From: JAKVCB01 sp963578605
Lineage (GTDB): Bacteria; Planctomycetota; Planctomycetia; Pirellulales; Lacipirellulaceae
Direction: 5' to 3'
Assembly (NCBI GenBank): GCA_963578605.1
Contig: CAUZEA010000222.1
Location: 1 to 5,260, forward strand
DNA length: 5,260 nt
The notes below the pieces were generated by a model. It made no database searches, was not told the DNA's origin, and saw nothing but the letters and a program-made list of their open reading frames with translations. Shown piece by piece: positions 1 to 5,204 of the stretch (position 1 is the stretch's first letter; each line of letters opens with the position of its first letter). Made by a program: the position numbers and the translations under genes.

Positions 1-81
1 TGTGCACTTGCTCTGAATGTGCCGGTGTGTCCGGAGCTTGCGAAAACTTGGCAAAACCTGTTCGCCGCCGAACGCAGTTAG
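1..81 (+). CDS. Possible 3' end of a gene entering from the left (partial)
   Basis: Frame 1 is open from the window edge to a TAG at 79-81 and reads as 26 residues ending CPELAKTWQNLFAAERS. This has the look of a C-terminal amphipathic helix: alternating Leu, Ala, Lys and Glu with a Trp. I do not recognise the protein. The call rests only on amino-acid composition, because 26 stop-free codons are not significant by themselves. The opposite strand is also open here: a minus frame runs without a stop from about 390 to the left edge, with an ATG at 153. The strand assignment is therefore uncertain. A 5-bp stem (60-64 with 69-73) lies inside the last codons. Confidence 0.25.
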   Translation, partial: CALALNVPVCPELAKTWQNLFAAERS

Positions 82-486
82 CCAACTGCCGTATCCTCCG
101 TCGGTCGTGCACAACGAATTAGCCGTTTCAAGGAAATGCTCAAATAGCCGCATTTCCCGTGATTTCCTCGCAAAAGCACGAAAGAGGAAACCCAGTGCTA
201 CACCCTGCAGGGTGATGTAGCCGGGTGTAGTACACCCGATGATTCTTGTCGGAACTGACCGGGTGTTGTCACATCTGGATGACTTCGATGTCACGAAGAG
301 GCTGGTCGACGCGATGTCGAATTTCCAGAATTTCTCGAAATTGAAAAAGTCGCGATTCCTCGCTAAAAAAACTCTTGTTTTATAGACTCAACAATTGGGC
401 TGTAGAGGCGCTGGCATGATTGGTCATTGGAATACGAAAACGGGAGGAGGGGGAGGCAAATGTGCTGGTCGCCACATCACCCGCAA
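82..486. other. Intergenic stretch without a convincing gene
   Basis: About 400 bases without a convincing gene. It contains the palindrome pair at 201-238 with a further CGGGTGT half-site at 260-266, an A7 tract at 365-371, a heptamer-phased remnant ATTGGTCATTGG at 419-430, and a G-rich tract at 442-456. A 48-codon plus-strand frame (239-385, beginning MILVGTDRVLSHLDDF) starts one base after the second palindrome. It has reasonable amino-acid composition but no Shine-Dalgarno site and no family I recognise. A minus-strand frame is open across 1-390. Neither is called as a gene. Confidence 0.5.
201..238. promoter_or_regulatory. Paired palindromes, possible operator
   Basis: Two adjacent dyads share one half-site. 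CACCCTGCAGGGTG (201-214) is a perfect 14-bp palindrome. CGGGTGTAGTACACCCG (222-238) has perfect 7-bp arms around AGT. A further half-site CGGGTGT lies at 260-266, and a wider GCTACA/TGTAGC pair (197-202, 216-221) encloses the first dyad. Repeated GGGTG half-sites in alternating orientation are what a dimeric repressor site looks like. No regulator gene or clear promoter is visible beside it, so the role is inference. A structured RNA or terminator is the alternative, but there is no T tract. Confidence 0.3.
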
Positions 487-651
487 TCACCTGCCTTGGC
501 CGTCATAGAATTCGCTGCTGATGGGCCTCTGCCTTACGCGGGGCCGATGCACGCCAACCTCACGTCGCTTGCGCTCCCAGCGACACCACCCGCGTTGGAT
601 TTCCTCGCAGGCTTACTTGATTTCTTCGCGTGTCGGCTCGCAGGAAGGCAT
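487..651 (-). pseudogene. Small planctomycete-type orphan gene with internal stop
   Basis: On the minus strand an ATG at 651-649, with AGAGG a few bases upstream, opens a frame that reads MPSCEPTREEIK, then a TAA stop (615-613), then ACEEIQRGWCRWERKRREV and onward to a TGA at 489-487. The pattern PT-EEI-x-AC-EIQ-x-W-x3-ER-x-RR matches, from memory, a group of short uncharacterised proteins frequent in planctomycete genomes. The TAA falls where these proteins often have Gln, and one C-to-T change (CAA to TAA) would explain it. Full length would be 54 residues. A 93-codon plus-strand frame from a TTG at 427 overlaps it but shows no family pattern. The family resemblance is recalled rather than tested. 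Confidence 0.35.
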
Positions 652-741
652 GAAATGGCCTCTGTGGTCGTGGGGGTCGGCGTGGTCTCTCATTACGTTA
701 GTATATAACTCGGCCTCGTGAGAATGCAAACTCAGCAGCTA

Positions 742-761
742 GGCTGTTGGATCCAACAGCC
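742..761. terminator. Perfect 20-bp palindrome after the protease gene
   Basis: GGCTGTTGGATCCAACAGCC is a perfect palindrome that folds as an 8-bp stem with a GATC loop. It lies 22 bases beyond the stop of the minus-strand protease gene, where a terminator is expected. There is no clear U tract on either strand, so intrinsic termination would be weak. It may instead be a 3'-end stabilising hairpin or a protein-binding site. Confidence 0.3.
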
Positions 762-783
762 GGCTTTACTTTGATTGCGCTTT

Positions 784-1443
784 TCATCGGTCACCCCCTT
801 CCTCGACCTCACGGCACACCCACACAGGCAACGCGAGATGCGGACGCGGAGAGCCCCCTGTCGACAACATGTCTGTACCATCGACGTCGCTGAAATTCGA
901 AACGATGCCCACCAACTCACCGTTGGAGTTCACAATGGGTCCACCCGACGTGCCGCCCGTAATTGGCTCATCGGCCTCGACCCCTAGAGACCTGATTCCT
1001 GGCTGCACTTGTATCGCCGTGCCCCGCACCCAAGTGTGGTGATGGGTGCGAATAAACACCTCGAATCTCTTAAACAGCTCGTGCTCATCGCGGCACAGCG
1101 GGACTGGCTCCGTCTCTTCGCAGAATTGTTCGAAGGCTTCCGCTTCGTCGTCGAAAGTTTGGTTGTCAAGCGAACCTAAAACCGCAATGTCAGCCATCGG
1201 CTCGACAGCCCAGGGGGAAACCTTCAATTCCCTTTCGCCGGATTGGAAGTCTTCAATGAAGTGGTCACCAAGAACCATTGACCCGTCGCAACTGTAATTA
1301 ATGCAGTGGGCAGCAGTGAGAATCATATTACCGTATACCAAGACGCCTTGCCCGCCCTTTTTGGTGAGCATGACAGTGGCGTTTGCCACAGCCGATAGTC
1401 GCTGTTCAACCGATTGGCTGCAATTAGTATGGTCACTAGCCAT
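784..1443 (-). CDS. Trypsin-like (S1 family) serine protease, no signal peptide
   Basis: Serine endopeptidase of the chymotrypsin/trypsin fold, 219 residues. All three catalytic residues stand in their usual contexts: His46 in LTAAHC, Asp85 in MADIAVL, and Ser166 in GGTSGGPIV, which carries the oxyanion-hole glycines. The length is that of a bare protease domain, with no PDZ domain and no membrane segment. The N-terminus (MASDHTNCSQSVEQRL) is polar, so there is no signal peptide and a cytoplasmic location is inferred. It also lacks the usual propeptide with Arg-Ile-Val-Gly-Gly cleavage site, so zymogen activation of the classical kind is unlikely. The ATG at 1443 has GGAG (1455-1452) eight bases upstream, which supports this start. 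A 95-residue gene lies 76 bases upstream on the same strand. The substrate is unknown. Such cytoplasmic S1 domains occur as effectors in some bacterial conflict systems, but nothing here proves that role. Confidence 0.85.
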   Translation of the reverse strand: MASDHTNCSQSVEQRLSAVANATVMLTKKGGQGVLVYGNMILTAAHCINYSCDGSMVLGDHFIEDFQSGERELKVSPWAVEPMADIAVLGSLDNQTFDDEAEAFEQFCEETEPVPLCRDEHELFKRFEVFIRTHHHTWVRGTAIQVQPGIRSLGVEADEPITGGTSGGPIVNSNGELVGIVSNFSDVDGTDMLSTGGSPRPHLALPVWVCREVEEGGDR

Positions 1444-1519
1444 GGATGCAACTCCGAATTGCGATAGTTGGGGACTCGTTAGAGCCAGAATCGGTGCGAC
1501 AACACCTTCCCTAACGCCC

Positions 1520-1807
1520 TCACGACTTCAGCCACCGCCTGAATTGACGCCGCTCGTTAGCGTTCGCCTTTCTCCAGTTAGCCTTGAGCCGCATTAGTGG
1601 CGAGTGGGAATCCTGATGGATACCCGCAGCAATTGCTGCTTTCCTGATCGATGAAAATTCTCTACTATGAAACCGCGTGAGATAGTCAGGTGCTTCCTCC
1701 GCAAGCCGCTTTTCCAGCTTAGCGGTTTCCCCACAAGCATTCGTTTCTATGTCTGCCGCCCGTTCAGCGGCGGCGATATCGAGCCTTGACACGCCGTCCT
1801 TCGTCAT
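1520..1807 (-). CDS. Small conserved-looking protein of unknown function, 95 residues
   Basis: Soluble, highly charged and predicted helical, with no signal peptide or membrane segment. Residues about 20-40 (ETAKLEKRLAEEAPDYL) could form a short coiled coil. The C-terminal half is the informative part: SIRKAAIAAGI, then SPLMRLKANWRKA and ERRQFRRWL. From memory, the pattern AA-x-AAGI...PL-x2-L-x3-W-x-KA-x3-ER-x2-F-x3-L recurs at the C-terminus of small phage- and plasmid-type proteins and of some ParB/HTH-like proteins, so a DNA-associated role is possible but unproven. The ATG at 1807 has GGAAGA about seven bases upstream. It is the first of two co-oriented genes with the S1 protease and may be co-transcribed with it. 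Its start overlaps by ATGA a 67-codon frame that I do not accept as a gene. Confidence 0.55.
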   Translation of the reverse strand: MTKDGVSRLDIAAAERAADIETNACGETAKLEKRLAEEAPDYLTRFHSREFSSIRKAAIAAGIHQDSHSPLMRLKANWRKANANERRQFRRWLKS

Positions 1808-1811
1808 AAGA

Positions 1812-1898
1812 AATCTTCCAGAGCTCGATTCCGCTTCTGCCGACCAACTCCAAGAACTGACCTACGTGGACATGGACACGTTCCTGGCCACCTTATAA
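1812..1898 (+). pseudogene. 3' end of an unidentified gene, left copy
   Basis: The plus-strand frame ending at TAA 1896-1898 reads NLPELDSASADQLQ followed by ELTYVDMDTFLATL. The last 45 bases recur inverted at 5249-5205 with five differences. At protein level the copies compare as ELTYVDMDTFLATL and ELTYIDMDTFLANF, so the changes are synonymous or mild (V/I, L silent, T/N, L/F). In the antisense frame the same differences would give P/L, P/Q and R/C. This argues that the plus frame is, or was, the coding one. Codons in the shared block mostly end in G or C. The upstream part is missing or unrecognisable because a minus-strand gene begins at 1807, so this appears to be a truncated 3' fragment. 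I cannot name the family. Confidence 0.35.
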
Positions 1899-1904
1899 TC
1901 ATCA

Positions 1905-1978
1905 CCGACGCACGTCGGCCTGGGGACGTTGCGTCTGAGCTGCGAGGTCCACCCGTATTTTGCGGCCTGACAGGCCGC
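1905..1978. terminator. Two small hairpins after the left gene end
   Basis: CCGACG-CA-CGTCGG (1905-1918) begins seven bases after the TAA at 1896-1898, and GCGGCCT-GAC-AGGCCGC (1962-1978) is a perfect 7-bp stem with a 3-base loop. Neither has a T tract, so intrinsic termination is not shown. Their position after a gene end makes a 3'-end role plausible. Confidence 0.25.
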
Positions 1979-2036
1979 CCTGGGACTCCTTTCCACCTTG
2001 AATTCACTATTTCCTCCTGGTAGGCTCAGATCTGTC

Positions 2037-2075
2037 GGCGGAAATCAAATTTCCTATCAGTTATCAGTTATCAGT
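2037..2075 (-). repeat. Left copy of the dispersed repeat plus TATCAGT heptamers
   Basis: Bases 2037-2061 are the reverse complement of 4950-4974 with one mismatch in 25. The core, read on the minus strand, is ACTGATAGGAAATTTGAT. Overlapping its end, 2055-2075 is three perfect tandem copies of the heptamer TATCAGT. The block ends 16 bases before the start codon of the lipoprotein gene, where its promoter or untranslated leader should lie. Heptamer arrays of this kind resemble the short tandemly repeated repetitive sequences described in cyanobacteria; that comparison is by analogy only. Confidence 0.7.
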
Positions 2076-2091
2076 TTATCATTCATTCAAC

Positions 2092-3813
2092 ATGACTAAG
2101 ATGATCTCAAAATGTGATCTGCTGCGGGTTCCATTGGTTTTGGTTTGCGTGGGTCTATGTTTTGGCTGTGGTGGTCGTGATTCTTTGGCCGGAGATTCGG
2201 CCAGAGAAGAGGGAACGGCCGGCGCGGCCGAATCCGATGTGCAGAATCCTGTGCCGAGTGCGGAGACGGCGGCGGGAAAAAAGGACCGCACGGCGCTGGC
2301 GGCGCTGCGTAAAGAGATAAAGCGCCCGGCAGTTACACCGTACCGAGTGATTTTTAATTGTGATGGATCGGGTGTCTTCTCCAGTGCAAAAGGCAGCGTC
2401 GACGCCTACATACAGAATGTCTTCGGTCCTCTGGAAGACAGCCACGTGGATGCCCTCTTCTGGAATGACGGCGCGGGAGGTAACACCGCTAGCTACGATA
2501 GCGAGGTTCTGGAACTGACCGGCGCGCGCATCGGTAAAGTCGATCCCGACCTTCTCCGCTGGATAAAGGAAGGCAATGACCCCCCGAAGGTGGTGGTGCG
2601 TGAGGCAAAAAAGCGGGGTTTGGACATCTTTTATTCTTTCCGAATTAATGACATCCACGACGCTTTCACGCCCGTCGAGTTTCCCACCTTTAAGGTAGAG
2701 CATCCTGAGTGGATGATGGGAGCGGCAAAATTTGTTGACGGACAGGGGCTCAAAGTCAGCATTCGGGACGAGGTTTATTTCCCCGAATTAGCCACCGCCC
2801 TGAACTTTGCCGTGCCCGAAGTGCGTGAACTCAAGTTGCGGACGATAGAAGCGATTTTTCATAAGTACGACTTTGACGGTATAGAACTTGACTTGATGCG
2901 TTTTCCACGGTTCTTCCGGGCGTTTCTGGAATATCGCAACGCGGTCATCCTGACAGACTTTTTACGCACAGTACGGCAGCGGTTGAATGAGCAGTCCCGG
3001 CAGCGCGGCCGGCCCATTAAGCTCGCCGTGCGGGTAGATGAGAATCTAGTAGCTTGCCGACTTGATGGCTTTGATGTTGGTACCTGGATCGACGAAGGCC
3101 TGATCGACATTCTCGTCGTCGGTGACTATGCCTTCCCCGGCGATGACGATATCCAGGCTTTCAAGGATTTAGCTCACGGCAAACCGGTACAGGTCTACGT
3201 CTGCGTGGCACGTCCGCACAAGATCATTGGAGGGGTAAATAAGGTGCTTCGCGGGCTAGCAGCGAATTATTGGGAGCAGAGAGCCGATGGCATGTACACG
3301 TTCAATTGGGTGGCATACCAGATACCTCTGCTCAAAGAAATCGGTGACCCGCAACTGCTGGTCACCAAGGACAAAATATTCCCAGCGGATTGCTCTGAGT
3401 ACGGCCCCGATGCGCAATTCGGCCACCCCTCCAGTCCCCGCTTTCACAACTGGATGTTCGTGTCTTTGCCGGTCACTCTGCACGAAGTATGGAACGCCAA
3501 CTCATTCACTGTCATTTCTGTGGACGTAGCCGATGATTTAGGCGGTCCTAGTGCAGAGAAAGTAAAGTCACTTCGGCTCTGGGTGCAACTGGAGAACCTG
3601 GTCTCGGGGGATGTGGTTGATTTTCGTCTGAATGGACATGCCTTGGCGCGGATGCCCGATCCTGAGGAAGGTAGCTTGCTTCAGTTCACCCTGAGGCCCG
3701 ACCAACTCAAGGTGGGCCGCAACGAAGTCGGCCTCCGGCTGAACAAGCGCGGTGCCAAGGCAGAAAATGATATCATAGTCGCCGCAGTTGAAATACACGT
3801 GGATTATGAATAG
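2092..3813 (+). CDS. GH10-like (GHL10/DUF187-type) lipoprotein, probable carbohydrate-active enzyme
   Basis: Intact 573-residue exported protein. Residues 1-26 form a signal peptide: charged start, hydrophobic core LLRVPLVLVCVGL, and an imperfect lipobox CFGC with Cys26 as the likely lipidated residue. A low-complexity Ala/Glu/Ser linker follows to about residue 75. Residues about 82-430 form the barrel of the glycoside-hydrolase-10-like superfamily: VIFNCDGSG near residue 85, DIFYSFRINDIHD (178-190), HPEW (204-207), and the family hallmark DFDGIELDLMRF (260-271) with Glu265, Asp267 and Arg270. Next come AVRVDEN and DVGTWIDEGLIDILV, which also fit the family. Residues about 455-573 look like a beta-sandwich (DFRLNGHAL, LKVGRNEVGLRL) resembling C-terminal carbohydrate-binding modules. 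The likely role is hydrolysis or binding of an external polysaccharide; the substrate is unknown. The ATG at 2092 lacks a Shine-Dalgarno site; ATG 2101 is an alternative that keeps the hydrophobic core. No sulfatase, transporter or sensor gene accompanies it. Confidence 0.85.
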   Translation: MTKMISKCDLLRVPLVLVCVGLCFGCGGRDSLAGDSAREEGTAGAAESDVQNPVPSAETAAGKKDRTALAALRKEIKRPAVTPYRVIFNCDGSGVFSSAKGSVDAYIQNVFGPLEDSHVDALFWNDGAGGNTASYDSEVLELTGARIGKVDPDLLRWIKEGNDPPKVVVREAKKRGLDIFYSFRINDIHDAFTPVEFPTFKVEHPEWMMGAAKFVDGQGLKVSIRDEVYFPELATALNFAVPEVRELKLRTIEAIFHKYDFDGIELDLMRFPRFFRAFLEYRNAVILTDFLRTVRQRLNEQSRQRGRPIKLAVRVDENLVACRLDGFDVGTWIDEGLIDILVVGDYAFPGDDDIQAFKDLAHGKPVQVYVCVARPHKIIGGVNKVLRGLAANYWEQRADGMYTFNWVAYQIPLLKEIGDPQLLVTKDKIFPADCSEYGPDAQFGHPSSPRFHNWMFVSLPVTLHEVWNANSFTVISVDVADDLGGPSAEKVKSLRLWVQLENLVSGDVVDFRLNGHALARMPDPEEGSLLQFTLRPDQLKVGRNEVGLRLNKRGAKAENDIIVAAVEIHVDYE

Positions 3814-3847
3814 AGAACCCGGAGAGCTACAGGGATCCAACTATGCC

Positions 3848-3866
3848 GCCTGCCGTACTGGCAGGC
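3848..3866 (+). terminator. Hairpin downstream of the lipoprotein gene
   Basis: GCCTGCC-GTACT-GGCAGGC is a perfect 7-bp stem with a 5-base loop, 34 bases after the lipoprotein stop codon. The bases after it (AAAGATCGG) are not T-rich, so it is at best a 3'-end stabiliser or a degenerate terminator. Confidence 0.25.
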
Positions 3867-3905
3867 AAAGATCGGCCGCCTAAGGCATCGGCAGAACCGC
3901 AAAGC

Positions 3906-3974
3906 TCACCACATCTTGAACTTGCCCTCGTCAAACAGCACGCTGCCATAGAACCAGCTAAGTAGCGCCTCCGA
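3906..3974 (-). pseudogene. Fragment of a possible glycosidase-like propeller protein
   Basis: Between two in-frame stops (3977-3975 and 3908-3906) the minus strand reads SEALLSWFYGSVLFDEGKFKMW. The string YGSVLFDEGKFKMW closely resembles, from memory, the blade motif (Y/G-x-V-x-Y/F-D-E-G-K-F-K/R-M-W-Y) of large glycosyl-hydrolase-43/32-like five-bladed propeller proteins that are abundant in planctomycetes. It is only 22 residues, with stops on both sides and no flanking homology that I can see. It would be the debris of a larger gene, not a functional product. A chance match cannot be excluded. Confidence 0.3.
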
Positions 3975-4268
3975 TTACGTTCGTGTGTGAAACTTGCGTG
4001 CGACGCGCTCCAGCCGGGAATTCGGCCTCATCTTGTGTTGAGCCAGTTGGCCAACCGCTCCGGGCGCGAAGATGGAGTCTTACCGCAGTAGAGCTGATGA
4101 CCTGTTAACCAACAGGTTTTCCACGGCAGCGAGGCGCTCACGGGAGGAGCGCCTGGCGGCATAACGCACACGGCCGCAACAGTTTCTGAGTCTGAGGCGC
4201 CACCGCAACAGCCAGAAGGCGTGCGCAGGGAGAATGCCTGATGTGTACGGATCTATACTTTCTCTCTG

Positions 4269-4891
4269 TTGTTCATCGTTGCTGGACCTTCCGACAACCG
4301 CCCTGGAGGCGCGGTGCTCAACACCAGCGCCATGCGCCCCGCGGCGCGGATGGGCTGCCTGATCATGACGCTTGCCTGCCCCAAACCGTTATCGCTGTAT
4401 CGGCCACGCGATCCGCGCGCTTCCGATCTGTGGCGGTTGTTGGACGAGCACTTTGACTGCTTTCGCCAGGTCTACGACGAACAGTTTCAGGCCAAGTACG
4501 GCTTCTGGCGACCGGTGGTCGAGCGTAGCGTGACCGCCTTTCTCAAGTGCGGCGATCTGCAGGAAGGTTTTGCGCGGGTTCGCTGCCCCGACTGCAATCA
4601 CGAGATGTTCGTCGCCTTTTCCTGCAAGCAGCCGACCATCGCTGCGCGACGGTGCCCGCCTCGTGCCCGGCATGGTCGCGGCCATCGGTGACGCACGGAG
4701 AACTCCTGCATTGGCACCCACATCTCCAGGCGTTGGTCACCTGTGGCGATTTTACCCCGGAGGGTGACTTCGTTGCATTGCCCCAGTTCGACAGGGACCG
4801 ACTGCTGGTGGCCTGGCAGGAAGCGGTCTTCGCCCTGTATCTGGCCGAGGGCAAGATCGAACCGGAAGTCGTCCAGAACATGCCCACTTGG
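4269..4891 (+). pseudogene. IS91-family HUH transposase, broken in three places
   Basis: Remnant of a rolling-circle (Y2, HUH) transposase. The first segment reads LSLYRPRDPRASDLWRLL, then ARVRCPDC and FVAFSCK: the N-terminal zinc-binding domain, with Cys codons at 4584, 4593 and 4623. The expected second Cys pair and the following stretch are absent. After about 4632 the reading moves one frame on to GARLVPGMVAAI, so an internal out-of-frame deletion (roughly 60-90 codons, judged from remembered full-length relatives) is inferred. A second shift at 4687-4690 restores THGELLHWHPHLQALVTCG, whose HPH (4715-4723) is the HUH metal-binding motif, then LLVAWQEAVFALYLAEGKIE and VVQNMPTW. Similarity ends at 4891, so the catalytic tyrosines are missing. 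The true start is unclear: ATGs at 4269, 4332, 4350 and 4365 share the frame, and 4365 fits the homology best. It cannot encode an active enzyme. Confidence 0.8.
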
Positions 4892-4893
4892 AA

Positions 4894-4974
4894 ACTGATA
4901 GGAAATTACTGATAGGAAACTACTGATAGGAAATTTGATTTTCACTGATACTGATAGGAAATTTGATTTTCGCC
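4894..4974 (+). repeat. Tandem array of ACTGATAGGAAA units
   Basis: Four related units follow one another: two 14-base units (4894-4907, 4908-4921: ACTGATAGGAAATT and ACTGATAGGAAACT) and two identical 22-base units (4922-4943, 4950-4971) extended by TTGATTTTC, separated by a stray ACTGAT (4944-4949). The last unit plus GCC is the inverted copy of 2037-2061. The array begins two bases after recognisable transposase sequence stops, so it marks the junction that truncated the IS91 gene. The 14-base period is twice the heptamer period seen at 2055-2075. Confidence 0.8.
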
Positions 4975-4991
4975 AGGAGTTTTACTGGGAA

Positions 4992-5059
4992 AGTAACAGA
5001 GTAACAGCGAAAGCAGGGCCCAGGGCCGCTATGGCGGCCCTGGGCCCTGCTTTCGCTGT
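4992..5059. repeat. Octamer tandem pair and perfect 26-bp hairpin
   Basis: AGTAACAG is repeated twice in tandem (4992-5007) and runs into a perfect inverted repeat: arms 5004-5029 and 5034-5059, 26 bp without mismatch, loop TATG. The arms are GC-rich toward the loop (core GGGCCCAGGGCCGC). It lies between the IS91 remnant and a minus-strand gene end at 5205, so it could stop transcription from both sides. A palindromic mobile or REP-like unit is the alternative. A minus-strand frame crossing it (AGPRAAIAALGPAF) is a by-product of the palindrome. Confidence 0.75.
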
Positions 5060-5204
5060 GTGTTGGCGCTGGTGACGGGAGATGAGGTCCACCGATGGTC
5101 TTCTGTTGCTCGAATTACCCAAGATCGAGCGCGAAACCTGCCAGCAAATGACGCCTCTGGCCGTCTTCTGCGCAGAACGGTCCCAGACCAAATTACAACC
5201 GTCT

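Larger units (their letters stand above)
3814..4268. other. Gene-poor spacer between the lipoprotein gene and the IS91 remnant
   Basis: About 450 bases with no intact gene. It holds a hairpin at 3848-3866, a minus-strand gene fragment at 3906-3974, and two further hairpins: ACCTGTT-AACC-AACAGGT (4100-4117, followed by TTTCC, so a weak terminator candidate) and AGGCGCTC/GAGCGCCT (4132-4139 with 4147-4154). Short open frames occur on both strands of 4000-4240 (for example a 30-codon plus frame from an ATG near 4071) but none resembles a family I know. Part of it may be the non-coding left end of the IS91-like element; no element boundary could be recognised. Confidence 0.5.

Noticed and set aside
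305..350. Minus-strand peptide FREILEIRHRVDQPLRDI resembling the helix-turn-helix start of IS21 IstA
   Set aside because: The likeness ends after about 18 residues, there is no start codon, and nothing else of IS21 is nearby.
410..430. CTGGCATGATTGGTCATT as a sigma-54 promoter
   Set aside because: It has TGGCA but not the required GC element at the right spacing; it fits the heptamer repeat remnant better.
427..708. 93-codon plus frame from a TTG
   Set aside because: It is antisense to the family-like minus-strand frame at 487-651, with a rare start and biased Ala/Leu/Pro composition.
2155..2703. 182-codon minus frame inside the lipoprotein gene
   Set aside because: Antisense by-product of a gene with a clear signal peptide and family motifs; no motif of its own.
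1944..5093. Shared GAGGTCCACC (1944-1953 and 5084-5093)
   Set aside because: Only 10 bases, and in direct orientation, against the inverted arrangement of the other repeats; probably chance.
4982..5191. 69-codon minus frame ending AALGPAFAVTLLLSQ
   Set aside because: Its C-terminal third is created by the 26-bp palindrome, and the rest has no recognisable motif or start signal.
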